64,000 bases of DNA from Siphonodentalium dalli (Eukaryota; Mollusca; Scaphopoda; Gadilida; Siphonodentaliidae): assembly GCA_032622095.1 (NCBI GenBank), contig CP136064.1:191441794-191505793 (forward strand), in the 5' to 3' direction. Position 1 is the stretch's first letter; each line of letters opens with the position of its first letter. The position numbers and the translations under genes were made by a program. Of this stretch, positions 16,733-36,719 are shown piece by piece. Under the pieces are notes generated by a model. The model was not told where the DNA came from and did no database searches. It saw only the letters and a list, made by a program, of their open reading frames with translations.

Positions 16733-17506
16733 TCTATTATATATTTTGGAAGATCTGTTTGTTTGTTTGTTTGTGTGTAATCGATGAACTCGAAAACGGC
16801 CGACCCGATTTCGATGAAACTTGGTATGTGGGGGTATTTTCGGCCGGGGGTGACATAGGCCTATTGATTTTCAGATCCGAGGTCAACTTGTCAAATCTGT
16901 TTTTACGCTGTGTTACGGAACTTTCATTTGAGTTCGGTGCTTACAAATCGATTCGAAACAGCGCGAATAATAAAATGCCAGTCATAATAATGACACTGTG
17001 AGAATCTTTCGTGTTTCCTCTTTCCAACGATATATAATGCGTATGTATCCGTTTTAGTTATCTGCCTCAATTATCAAGAAGAAGTGGTACTATCTTCCAT
17101 CAGGATAAAAACAATGCGTAACTTCTATGACGTCGTTAGAGGTCATAACGTTAGATCACGTTAACGCTTAACCGGCCGATGCATTTGACTGTTTCAGACG
17201 TCTTGGCGATATCTCGGGCACCGATGGTAATTTATATTTACGTTGAAACTTGATAATTAATGAGCGTGTGTATATATGAGGCGCGTTTATATACTTGAGT
17301 GGAAATCAAATCGGGTTAAACTGGCGGATTTTTACGGACGAAATTTGATGCATAGGGTATCTCGGTATCCGCTGGGCCGATTCCCCGGTATCCGCTGGGC
17401 CGATTTCCACCATTTTTGGGGTGTTGGTGTTTGACCCCACCTGACATTGACCTTCAAAATGGTCAATTCAAGGTCAAAGCCCGGACGAAGTCGGGTCACC
17501 TTCTAG
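16733..17506 (+). mobile_element. Helitron-like element 3
   Basis: Begins TCTATTATATATTTTGG immediately after the CTAG of element 2 and ends GGTCACCTTCTAG followed by T, with a short CCCGG/TCGGG hairpin 10-25 bp from the end. Its interior differs from elements 1-2 (GAACTCGAAAACGGCCGACC near 16785). No enzyme ORF. Confidence 0.55.
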
Positions 17507-18600
17507 TGCTATATATATCAGAAAGAGTGACATCTTATGGTCGTAATATGATGTACTATAATATAATTTTAATGTTAAATTACGCATAGCATATTCCGCG
17601 TTATTATTAAAGAACTAACCTCGATTTATTTACATTTAAAACAAGCAAGAAGTATTCCGAGGTATATAATTGGCAACCTTCGGCTATCCGGGGTGATAAT
17701 CGAACCGATCTAAAAATAACAACGTTCCGACATGTTAATTTTATAGCAGCTTTCGCCATTATCGGTTTTTAAAATTGTGTGTGGTCACATATATATGACT
17801 TGTTGGCTAAATATTATAAATCTAAACACTGGACGTCTCGCAATGTCTACGTAATTTCTCATTTACAAATTACCGGGTGTTTCTTTCAATCGCGAGGGAC
17901 ACGTGTATACTGTTTACGTTTACAGGGTGTAGGTCACTTCGCGAGGTCAAATGAATTATTCTTGTGAAATTATGTAATTGACAACTGTTGTGGAGTACAG
18001 AACAAATATTATGTTTTCTGTGGAATAAACCAGTTTATTGTCACAATCGTTATATTTCATTACATTTATTGGTGGTTTTATAAGTGAGCGAGTCAACAAC
18101 GCAGCCCGACATAAATGAATGGTCTTCTATTTAAACTAGCTTCTATATCTGCCGATATCACCAGCTGGTTTACGTCCGAGGAAACTTGGACTATATTCAC
18201 AATCATTTTATATTTTGGAGCCTAATCAGTATCAAATTACATCGGCAAAAAAAAATAAAAAAAAATCCTCCAGCACAAACTCCGGTATATATATATAGTA
18301 TAGCTAACTGAGCCAGAATATAGACATTTCACAAATGCAACATGAGATTAGTGGTCAATTGTGGCGTTACTTCACTCATTTCCATTGGATGCCTGAAATG
18401 GTCGTTCATTTCAGTATTTCGTTTTCTCGGTAACCCACCTCTATGTACTCTTCACATTGGTCCCAGCTAGTAGGTATCGTATTCTGGAGGGTGAATTAGT
18501 AGCGGCCAATTGAGCAAAATTCGACATCTCACATTGTACAACATGGCGTGACTATTTCGCCAGCTATACCTGCATATACGATACAGTTAAGGCAGCTAAA
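17507..18600. other. Intergenic sequence between Helitron series and AT repeat
   Basis: No gene seen. 18090-18230 matches 43780-43890 in reverse (right arm) and 14620-14760 in reverse (local). Confidence 0.45.
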
Positions 18601-18898
18601 CTGATTAATAAAGATAGCTAACTTTATTAATAACGGTATATCTCATTTGATTAATCCAGATAATAAGTTTATTAATCAAGGCAGCTAACTTGATTAATCA
18701 AGACAATAAGTTGATTAATCAAGATAATATATCCGTTGATTAATCAAGATAATAAGTTGATTAATCAAGATAGAGAAGTTGATTAATCAAGATAACTAAC
18801 TTAATTAATCAAGATAGCTAAGTTGATTAATCAATATAGCTAAGTTGATTAATAAATTTAGCTAGGTTGATTACTCAAGATAATAAGTTGATAGAAAG
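18601..18898. repeat. Tandem repeat of TTGATTAATCAAGATA-type units (left arm)
   Basis: About a dozen degenerate units of 20-26 bp built on the palindrome TTGATTAATCAA with AGATAGCTAAG-like spacers. The inverted counterpart is 43085-43345 downstream of actin D, so the array existed before the arms separated. Confidence 0.8.
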
Positions 18899-19088
18899 TA
18901 AAATTATTTTGGCGGTTCTACGCTGCCGTGTGATTTAACTTTGGCGGCTCTCTCAAATTAGCAAGTAGCAACGCTATGGGAAAAGGCGGAAACAATATTA
19001 TAGTGTACATGTAGATATTAATATAAGATGCTCCACTCTGGTTTATATACTAATGGATGAAAAAAATGCAATCCAGTTTAGATAACAA

Positions 19089-19094
19089 TTTATT
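19089..19094 (-). terminator. Poly(A) signal AATAAA of actin B
   Basis: AATAAA on the minus strand about 77 bp after the stop, in a context (GTTAATAAA) shared with A and D. Confidence 0.75.
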
Positions 19095-19170
19095 AACGAA
19101 ATCCACATTCAGATGGAACTATACTTCGCACAGTGTCCATTGTCCAAAGTAAAACTATAATCATTTTGAT

Positions 19171-23085
<3,915 letters not shown>

Positions 23086-23109
23086 CTAAGAAACAGACTG
23101 GATTGTTTT

Positions 23110-23119
23110 CCAAATAAGG
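23110..23119 (-). promoter_or_regulatory. Perfect CArG box of actin B
   Basis: CCTTATTTGG on the minus strand fits CC(A/T)6GG exactly, 45 bp from the TATA box. It is the only one of the five promoters with a perfect match; the others end in GT. Confidence 0.7.
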
Positions 23120-23179
23120 GGCATATGCGCGGTGGCCTGCATGGTAGTTGCATCATGCAGGGTCCTCTGGTATGGGATC

Positions 23180-23270
23180 GGCGTGTGCTGATATTGTATG
23201 CGATATGGGAGTTTGTAATATATCAATTAGTCGGATTGTTAATGAGAGATAACTTTGATTAGCGGATACC
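23180..23270 (-). promoter_or_regulatory. Conserved upstream block of actin B
   Basis: Shares the order GGCGTGTG, GATATTGTATGCGATATG, GAGTTTG and ATCAATTAGTC (plus-strand reading) with genes A, D and E. Confidence 0.55.
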
Positions 23271-23449
23271 GTGCTCTTTACCTCGTGTTGTTATAATCGA
23301 GTCTTCATTGCTGATCTGTTAACGGTCAGTACAGGCTAGTGCTGCACATGTATGAGTGGTGTTTTCTTCAGATCCCATGCAATTCTGAGACTTCGTATAT
23401 CATTGAGATTTTGAAGCTTCGTCGCCCCAATTTGCTGCGGGTGCCTTGA

Positions 23450-24440
23450 ATCACGAATACCAGTTAACATAGAGGGTTGAATCATGCGTATCAGTTAACA
23501 GAGAGGGGTGAATCATGCGTACCAGTTAACACAGGGGTGAATGATGCGTACCAGTCAACAGAGAGGGGTGAATGATGCGTATCAGTCAACAGATAGGGTT
23601 GAATCATGCGTATCAGTTAACAGAGAGGGGTGAATCATGCGTACCAGTTAACAGAGGGGTGAATCATGCGTACCAGTTAACATAGGGGTGAATCATGCGT
23701 ACCAGTCAACAGAGAGGGGTGAATCATGCGTACCAGTTAACAGAGGTGTGAATCATGCGTACCAGTTAACAGAGGGGTGAATCATGCGTACCAGTCAACA
23801 GAGAGGGGTGAATCATGCGTACCAGTTAACAGAGAGGGATGAATCATGCGTACCAGTTAACAGAAGGGTGAATCATGCGTACCAGTCAACAGATAGGGGT
23901 GAATCATGCGTACCAGTCAACATAGAGGGGTGAATCATGCGTACCAGTTAACAGAGCGGGGTGAATCATTCGTACCAGTTAACAGAGGGGTGAATCATGC
24001 ATACCAGTTAACAGAGGGTGAATCATGCGTACCAGTCAACAGAGAGGGGTGAATCATGCGTACCAGTTAACAGAGCGGGGTAAATCATGAATACCGGTTA
24101 ACAGAGTTGGGTGAATCATGAATAACAGTTAACAGGGAGGGGTGAACATGCGTACCAGTTAACGAAGATGGGTGAATCATACGTACCAGTTAACAGAGGG
24201 GTGAATCATGCGTACAAGTTAACAGAGATGGGTGAATCATGTGTACCAGTTAACAGAGAGGGGTGAATCATGTGTACCAGTTAGCAGATAGGGGTGAATC
24301 GTGAATACCAGTTAACAGAGAGGGGTCAATCATGTGTACCAGTTAACAGACAGTGGTGAGCCATGCGTACCATGTATTTAACAGAGAGGGGTGAATCATG
24401 CGTACCAGTTAACAAAGAGGGGTGAATAATGCGTACCATT
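23450..24440. repeat. Minisatellite, ~30-bp unit, about 32 copies
   Basis: Tandem units of 27-33 bp with consensus GGGGTGAATCATGCG then TACCAGTTAACAGAGA. Variation is concentrated in AGTTAAC versus AGTCAAC and in the number of GA bases before GGGG. It begins about 390 bp upstream of the actin B TATA box. It is a minisatellite, not a CRISPR array: units abut with no unique spacers. Confidence 0.93.
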
Positions 24441-25033
24441 AAGACAATATGGATTACATACTTAGTAATTTTACAATAATATCATTGTTTTCACACAAGT
24501 AGTAACCAAAACATCCAAATATAAAGATGTATATACTGAATTACATCAAAATATGTCATTTGGGCTGGAAAATAATAAAAACCTGTTTGTCATTTTGTCC
24601 TATAAAAGCTGCGCATACCTGCCTTTTTATTGAATACCGAATACCGGTTAAATTGGGCATATGAATGAGAGGGGTCTGAGTCCCGCGTACCGCCTGAAAA
24701 TGGCCTATCCCTCGTACCAAAATAGGGTGTGACACCCGCCTGTCTCAAGTGGTTAACTATAGGACGCGGATACCATCATCGCTAGGCAAGGCAGGCGTAT
24801 ATAGGTTCTAACCACATGGGCGAAAATCTGGGATGATTTCCACGCTTGATCTGATTTGCACCCTAATGTGCCATTCCGATCGATACATTGTCATTTCGAT
24901 AATAAATTTCATATAAACATACGTCAGTAGTAGTAATCGTATGATCACATATGCAAGTCCAGAAAAAGTGCATTGTGTCGTTCCAAAATAATGGTATAAC
25001 CTTTCTATGTCAATATCGAACCCATCTTTCCCC
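24441..25033. other. Intergenic, partial SINE tail at 24815-24925
   Basis: No gene. 24815-24925 carries CATTCCGATCGATACAT and neighbours of the SINE body found at 25034-25325, without the tRNA-like head, so it is a 5'-truncated or rearranged copy. Confidence 0.5.
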
Positions 25034-25325
25034 AATTCTCGGTGAAAGGGCTCCCATTTTAAGGATGTCCCCACATAGCCGAGGTGGTTAGGTCGTGTAT
25101 AAGATCATTGCAGCCTGGGCTAGACGAGGTTGCACGGGTTCGAACACCGGCATGGACGACAATAGGGACCGATTTTCAAAGCTTGACCTGAGTGTGTGCG
25201 ATCTAAACATGTCATTCCGATCGATACATGGCCATTTCGATAAGAAATGAGAATTTGTTCACGCTCACTGAAGCAATCATTTGAAGCAATAAACACTCAT
25301 ACCGAGTCCGTGTCTCCGTAAATCT
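25034..25325 (+). mobile_element. tRNA-derived SINE, copy 1
   Basis: The head has an A-box-like TGGTTAGGTCGTG and a B-box-like GGTTCGAACACC (25138-25148), followed by a tRNA-unrelated body with CATTCCGATCGATACATGG and TTGTTCACGCTCACTG. The same order is found at 32752-33037. Confidence 0.7.
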
Positions 25326-28300
25326 GATATATATGCTAGACTGAAACTGCATGGTGGGAGACTTTCGGAATATGTTGGTGGGTAACCTATAGCCACGTGG
25401 TTAGTTTCTCGAAATTTAAACCGATGTCGAAAATCAGTTAATGTCGATTTCACCCTCCACTGCCTCCAGACAAGCCCACACTCAGAAGTTGGTTAAGGGC
25501 AATAACATTTCTATCGCGGGCAATCTAAAAAATAAGCCTAGTTCAATGTCACAGTCTTGAAACTCGCACGTATAGTTCAAGTTAGAAGCGGGCTTGATGA
25601 TAATAGTGTTTCTATAGGAGTTAGGGTTGCTGAAATCCCGAGCGATATTGGAAATCAGCTGTACGGTGTATAGGTGAATTACATCTCAATATTCAACCTG
25701 TTTATTCCTTAACTAAACAGTATATCAAAAAATACACATTTATATTATAATCGTAGTATGTTCGAATAAGATGTGATTTCAAGTGAGATGCTACATGTAT
25801 ATATAAACTACATGTATATGCGGTCTGCAATCATTGCTTTAGAGTGGTCGTCGAATAATAAAGGCGATATAATAACATAACCACAAGCTTTATATGGTCG
25901 ATGGAGTCATTGTCATATTCGTAGCCAACTTTTCAAATCAATCACACGTGCAGCCTGTTTTTCCACAGGCATCGATCACATTTGTAACCAGTTTTTATGA
26001 CACGATATCTGATGTCATCGCATTCGCGACTACAATTGGGACGGCGTGCTCAAAAGCTGGGTTCGTTTGTTATGTTATAGCAACTCGAGCAATTTCGCGG
26101 CTTAAGTTGTCAGTTGTCAAACCGTTGAGATTATTTGCCTCCAAAATATCTGGCAAAATTAATCATGACATCGCATATGACATTCCCCGTAATCTGATGT
26201 TTGTCACTCACACAAACATGCATGTGCAGTAGATTGCGAAATGCGACGAATTTCTTGAAGATTTTGTCAGAGTCATTATTTGGTGGCAGAATCTGGATTC
26301 AGATTACGGATTACACTCTGTACGACGTGGTTCGGTAAAAGAACAGACCAGAATAAGTAATCGTTATTTCGTCGTAATCTGGATTCAGATTCAGATTCCG
26401 TAATCGGAATCAGAACATTCGTGATGTAAACAAACCGAGATTTCCCCACCTCGGAGTTTAAAAACACAATAATACATAAGAATCCGCCCCTTGTGTACAA
26501 ATGATTGCAGAATATAAACGATCTATATCAAAGAATTTTAAATGCGGAGACAAATTTGTGTTATCGATTGTAAACGGGGAGAATATTACTGAAATTAGCC
26601 AACTAATAATGTTATTGATAGTAACGCTGGGGGAGCACTTCGGTTGATGGTGAACTTGAAGCAAATCATTGTCAATTTCATTGTCACTGTCATCATGTTC
26701 ATTTCATAACTCCATCCATAAAATACCGCCCGAACGCATGTCGATTTCAAATTCGGCGGATACGTCACCATTGACCGAATTCACGTGAACCAGCATGTAT
26801 ATGGATTCTGCTTTGTTCGTTCTTATATGTTCCTTCTTATTCAAGAAATAGTAGAATTATATGATATCGATGGATTATCAGATACACGTATGTACTATCT
26901 AGTCGTATATAATGGCAAAGCAACATGACTACCAAAACAAGTTGAACATATATACAGATCACCGGTTAGTCATAAGTTTGAATATGTATTTGTTTAAAAT
27001 CAGGTTTGTTTGTTGCGTTTGCTGGCTTGTACGTATGATTATTTGGAGTAGTTAGTCAAAAGAATCCCGATTTGCCTCACGTATGAATGACTGTACAGCT
27101 ACGAAAATTGTACCATGAGAGCAATCAATTTATAAATTTTTGAAACAATAGGACAGCTGTAAATATAAAACCAAAGTATACAGCAGATTCTAAGTATTCA
27201 AGGACCATCATCATGCTGTGATGGCTTTAAAGCAGTGGCCTCAACCATACGATTCTGATGTGACGTTACAGTTTCTACATATCACCCAAAAAATGTCCAA
27301 TATTTGCAAAAAGAATGCATGTAAATTTATTACACATAAAGTGTATAGATTTGTTAGTACACATTATGTGTGTGTCAAATATACACAGTAATGCGTACTA
27401 AATACTACAACATTGTGTAGGTTGTTACACAGATGTGCATAAATAATGTACACACTACTGTGTACTACACATGTATCACATACAGCTGTGTAGAAGCAAA
27501 TTTATGTTTTGAGACATGCAGTGAGTTGTTCTTCTGTCAAATAGTATCACCCTCAGGCATCAAAAGCTGTACATCTAGCGTCCTGCGTGAGTACCGGCGA
27601 CATTAGAGGTGTCGACAACTTTGCGACCGGATGTAAAGGATTATCAAATAGTGGTCTTTTTAAATTCAATGTCCTATTTGGCCGTCAATAAAGTACATCA
27701 TGTGTGAAATGTGTCGAACTGATTATTATATCTGAACATTTCCAAAAATTAATAGAAATCCTTTGGCACTTGCATTATTAAAATGTGTCTGTCCTGTCGT
27801 CTGCTTATATTTCATGAACATCTCTTTTAATGAATACTAGCCAATTCCAATGTATACATGTATAGCTGAATGGGAGAATCCATTTAGTAAAGAAAGATTT
27901 ATAGAATTTGAATTATCAGAATACTCTTAACCCAATCTCAGCCAAGCCAGACATTTCCATACAGCTGTTGGTTCAGACATGGTGTGTCTATATATAACTA
28001 TTGGAAATTCCGATTAGTATTGGCGCTCTGAACCCAGTTGATAAAATCAGCGCTAACTGTATATATAAAATACGCAGTTGCATTTTTTGATAACCCTTTC
28101 TTTACTAAGTGTGTTGTCATATTCAGCAATTTCAGTTATACAATTATTGATTGAAAAGGTCTGTTATTCATTTGGAGAGATGTTAAGGTAATAAAAGCTG
28201 TCGACAGACAAACGAAAATCTAATACAATTACAGACCAATGTATGATATCCGTTGGTGGGAAATGTTCAGATAATAAGTTCAACACACGATGAACGTCAA

Positions 28301-30064
28301 TGAGTATTTAGTATAAGTTACCATCGTCGGATCTACATGAGTACGTTCCAAAAGCACGCATGAGATTCTAATTATATTCCAAACAAACCCGTAGGGCAGC
28401 AGGAATAGAATAAAAATAAAAGCTATAATATATTTAGATTCTTGAAAGTACACCTTTTGTTCACTTCGTTTTATTTTGAGTTGATAATCAAACCATCCCA
28501 TGAACATGTCATATACGTTAAGTTCGATATCACTATTTGTTGGAAATCGGAGAGTTAATATTGCTATGGCGTCAAATCTAACTGGGCAGCACGAAGACGA
28601 TATTTGCGTGTCAATATATACCTTTAGCATAAAAACTACCACTGATAAGAATTTAAGAATTACGAATAGCGAAAAAAAAAATAAAAAATAAAATATAGCA
28701 GTCGCACATTTTTCGGACGGTCAAAAACCCACTTGCCACTCGCAGTTATGTGATATGGTTCTGTCTGCCGTGATTATTTTGCACCTAACTTTATGATGTA
28801 TTTGTGAGTTTTGTTGAAAACCAGAAACCGCAATCATAACAACGGATATGGCAAAACGACACCTGAGTGAAAGAATACGAATTCTAGTGACGTTGTACCC
28901 GATTCGTAATTCTAATCAGTAGACGTTTATTATGCGAAAGGTCTCCAATGACATTATCGTCTATTTCCCGGAGGAAACAACAACTTGCTTATAGCCATGT
29001 TACTCTCCAGCGGATCTCAGCTCGGATCATCAAGCACCGTCTCCTCAACCTCAATCGACTCAATGCTACAGACCACCACCTTGATGTCAGTACTCGGAGC
29101 TCGTATGGGGGTGCGGAATGGGAGGGCTCTTATAGAGGTTCTGCTCCAGTTTATAGACGGATACATGCACGTTCATAACACGCTGCAATACAGTTGCATA
29201 AAGCTAGTCCATGAAAGATGTTATCAAAGTTCTAAAATACCAGCCACAAATCAACAGTTTCGTTTTGAACAATATATTTAACTGCTATGAAATATACTTA
29301 AGAACTTAGTATGCAAGTTTGGTTACATTGGTTTATTACATTACTGTATTAATTTATTATACACTGTTGTGTAAACAAATAAATTGATATAATATATATT
29401 CAATATTAAATAGTCTTAATTTCTTCTCACATATATTTACACAATGAAATATTGTTAGTGGAATTACATATATACACCTCGATGACCTCCGACATATATA
29501 TGTAATTCCGTTAAGAGCATTTTATTGTATAAATGTACGAATGTCGAATGCAATTAAATCATCGCCGACTAAGGCCAGGTGGTTGAAATAGTGTTTATAA
29601 ACAACTATACCATTTCTAATATATTCCGCCGCGTTATTTTGGAACTTGTGAAGATCCAATGCAAACAGGACAAACCCTACACAATATTTGTATCAGGGGA
29701 TCTAGAGGGATATACAGCGATGACCTTTGGCATACTTATATTATTCCCAGTTTATTATTCCTTATTCGACAAATCCTTTTTTTCCCCAGTAAAACAAACC
29801 CCATCTCTACTGTAGCCACACAAACTTTCCTTTGAAACACACCGCTCCTAATGGCGGGCTTCTCATACAAAGATGGTCAAATGGACACAGTATACGACCT
29901 TCGCCAATGTTCGAAATCCCAGATGTGGCTACCATAGCGCTATAAGCAACATGCATGCGGTTCGAAACAATAGTAGCCGCTTGCAAATATTAATATACAA
30001 TGCTCAACTCTGCTAGCAACTAAAGTTTTGTGACAGAAAATAGCCATCCAGTTCAGATAATATT
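25326..30064. other. Intergenic region between actins B and C; no gene seen
   Basis: Notable contents: repeated AATCTGGATTCAGATT motifs at 26288-26400, a cluster of TACACA/TGTGTA palindromic words at 27330-27500, and A-rich runs at 28670-28695. ORFs of 60-120 codons (for example 25894-26232, 28280-28642, 28948-29281) show no recognisable domain and no paralogue in the window. 29900-30064 is the 3' flank of actin C and resembles that of B and D. Confidence 0.5.
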
Positions 30065-30070
30065 TTTATT
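30065..30070 (-). terminator. Poly(A) signal AATAAA of actin C
   Basis: AATAAA on the minus strand about 60 bp after the stop. Confidence 0.75.
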
Positions 30071-30130
30071 GACGAAATACATATTCAAGTGCGATTATAC
30101 TATATGTATAACGGTCATTGTTATTTTAAA

Positions 30131-33782
<3,652 letters not shown>

Positions 33783-33806
33783 CTAAGAAACCGACTGTAT
33801 TGTTTT

Positions 33807-33816
33807 ACAAATAAGG
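33807..33816 (-). promoter_or_regulatory. CArG-like box of actin C
   Basis: CCTTATTTGT on the minus strand, one base off the SRF consensus, 45 bp from TATA. Confidence 0.6.
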
Positions 33817-33860
33817 GGCATGTGGTGGTCCGGTATAGTTGAACGACCACCGAGCATGAG

Positions 33861-33892
33861 AGACATGTGCCGATAATATATGCAATATGTGC
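33861..33892 (-). promoter_or_regulatory. Shortened conserved upstream block of actin C
   Basis: Keeps ACATGTGCCGATAATATATG, closest to gene D, but loses similarity before the GAGTTTGTTATCAATTAG half found in the other four genes. Confidence 0.45.
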
Positions 33893-35397
33893 CTTTGCAT
33901 GCCAGGCTGTGCGTATTTCTTACTAACATGTATTTGATAACAGACCTGCGTTGTTGGCCATCTGTTCGGAACCGTGTTTCATTGTATATCATACACAGCG
34001 TCGACCATATAAATAAGATAAGATATGGTTAATGTATTGTACTGTTAATGTGATCTGCATTATTCTTTTTTAACTTGCTCACGGCCTATATATACCAATA
34101 TAAACAGAGGCCTATACCCGTGCCTCCCATAGGCATATCAGTGTGTTTGTCCATTTCGATTAATCATGAATTGTCATCATATTGCTTAAATAAAACCACA
34201 ATGGAAAGGTTTATATATAACCCGTTGAATGTTACATGCATGGTGGAGGGGGTCATCTGCCGATGTCCAGTTCGACCTTAGATCACGCCATGAATCTCTA
34301 CTATGGCTAACGCCCGTAGCGATCATTTTCCATTTTCCACCAGTACAAAACATGAGAACTGTTTTAAGTTTTGACAGGGGACCTTATAAAGTAGAAAAAA
34401 TTACGCTGGTAATATATTTCTTATAGTTATTATGTGTTCCTTAATAATGTACTTCACTGTTGGTGAAGGTCCCAAGTCGAACTTTTACGATTTAAATAAA
34501 TTTGTGAGCGATTTTGCTTTGCGTCGCTTACAATTATGAAATTTCTCCTGGCTAATTAATTCATTGTTTATTGCGATATAGGCTCAGAAATGCACGGAAA
34601 AGCATGCAATTTTGATTAATTCACATCGCGTTAGATATACAAATATATCAAATCTGGCCCATTTATCTTATTAATTAATATTCTAATCGGACACTAGGGG
34701 ACATATGATTATATATAAAAATCGCACATATATATATACACGCTAATCCGGAAGGGTGATAACTCTATATATGTAACGTACTTTGACTAAATAACGGGTA
34801 GTTGTATGCAAGAATTTACAGCACCACAAGTGACCAAATTTGGTCGGACATAAGTCAAATGTTCCTATACAAACTATTGATATACCAGCTTCATATGCTC
34901 TGAAAAATACATGCCATGGTCACAGCCATTTGCCAGATATTTTCAATGTTTCGCACAAAAGACTAACACGGAACGCTCTTTTCTGTTCGATGCCGTTTGG
35001 GACCCAACATCGTGTTAAAAGTTGTATTTTGTATTACTTCAATGGAAAGCTCATAGAAAAGTAGCTCAAATATTATAAATTTATTGACCTATTCGATACC
35101 TGGAGAAATTCAAATTTTATTATGTGTAATTTGGAGCGAAACTTTAGTGATCCTGCACGTGTGTCCCCTGATGTTGGGATTAACACTAACGAACCCTCCG
35201 AATTAAGTATTTATTTATATGTAATCCTATAAGAATGGCCTGCAGTCATGTATACACTGTATAGACTTTATCGACCTATGTTATCCTTCCTTCCAAATTA
35301 AATATACAACATTTGGAGGTTGAAACGAGCCATGTTCGTTTAACAATAAAGCAAATAACAGCTAAGTCATAGTACTTTCCATAAATTAAAATGATTT
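33893..35397. other. Intergenic between C and D promoters, part 1
   Basis: AT-rich; no gene or clear repeat recognised. Confidence 0.4.
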
Positions 35398-35985
35398 TTA
35401 GCTCAACTTTACAACGTAAAGTTTGAGCTGTTGCCATGTGTTGGCGTCCGTCGTCCGTCCGCCCGTCAACAATGTCATTCGGCACGCACTACAAGCCGCA
35501 TCTCTTATCCGATCTTCACCAAACTTCATATGTAGCTTCAGGGTGACCTATAGATGGGAGATATCGAATTTTTCAGAAATCTTGGATTTCAAATTTGAAT
35601 ACATCGGCACACCATACAGCCCGTATTTATGGCCGGATCACTTTTTAAATTTTGCAGGCACGATTGTGATCACATGTAGATGGGACCTATCGAATTTTGA
35701 ATGAAATTTGTTGAAAAACATGGCCGCCAGGGGCCATCTTCGAATTTACTCTTTGTATGACTAAAATCTTCGGCACACCATACAGGACACATCCCTCATT
35801 CGATCGTCACCAAACTTCAGATGGATCTTCGGTGTGACCTCTAGATGGGAGCCTCATATTTTAACCAAAATTTTTTGAAAAACATGGCCGGCAGCGGCTA
35901 TCTTGGAATTTACTCTTTGTATGACTGAATCCTTCGGCACACCCCACACGGCACATCATATGGATTTTCGGGGTGACCTCCAGTT
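35398..35985 (+). mobile_element. GTCCGTC-type interspersed repeat with internal tandem units
   Basis: Begins with the hairpin AGCTCAACTTTAC-AAC-GTAAAGTTTGAGCT (35399-35429) followed by GGCGTCCGTCGTCCGTCC. The body repeats blocks with TTTACTCTTTGTATGACT and CTTCGGCACACC about every 180-200 bp (35740, 35905). A hairpin then GTCCGTC layout is common in mollusc repeats as I know them. Confidence 0.6.
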
Positions 35986-36719
35986 TACTTTCATTCTTCT
36001 TTATCATTATATTCATTACTCAGCAAAAAATTAAGTCCTTCCCTAGTTGAGATACAGTGTCATTGACACTTTCATTTAATGCGTTACAGATTCCCGTTGT
36101 AGCAAATCTCCATTAATTAATTCCTCTCATGTAATAAATATAACAATTAGCCACAGTTGATTAGAGTAAAATGGCGTATATATCTGTCGCATATATACAA
36201 ATTATAGTGATTGCAATTATGTTTCTTTTGATTGGTAAGATGAGAATTATCTTTGGAAAGTTGAATACATTTGGTGTCAAATCGGACCGTGAGTCATACA
36301 AATAATCAAGAAAACCGTTAAAACAGAGAACGCAAAATTACATCATGTATCTATCTCCCATTTTTAATCGAATCCGGCGTACTATTAGCATTTCAAATAT
36401 TCTGTGTTCCTATTCTCACTTGTTTGTGTGAGAGTGACCAGCTTTCAAGAGTGTTTGTTGCTAGTACCTTGTGTGTTAAACATGGGTAGTTTTATGACTA
36501 ACGGGAGGCGCGATCTAACTATTCATCAGTTGGGGGATTTTGATGGCGCTTATAGTTGAAACTTCGCGCGGACACGCGGGACATAGCTCTCAAACGCCCA
36601 CCGGTATATAAGGTATTTTTAAGGGTCAGACGCAGGTTTGTCCAAATTTCCTGATATTTCAACATTGATTTTCTCAAAATCTATTAGGAATAACTTTGTG
36701 AAATTTGGTACAAGCGATT
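35986..36719. other. Intergenic, nothing recognised
   Basis: No gene or repeat structure seen. Confidence 0.35.

Noticed and set aside
23450-24440. Possible CRISPR array
   Set aside because: Regular repeats but no unique spacers, and the genome is eukaryotic; it is a minisatellite.
25894-26232. 112-codon ORF between actins B and C
   Set aside because: No recognised domain, paralogue or supporting promoter; could be chance in AT-rich DNA.
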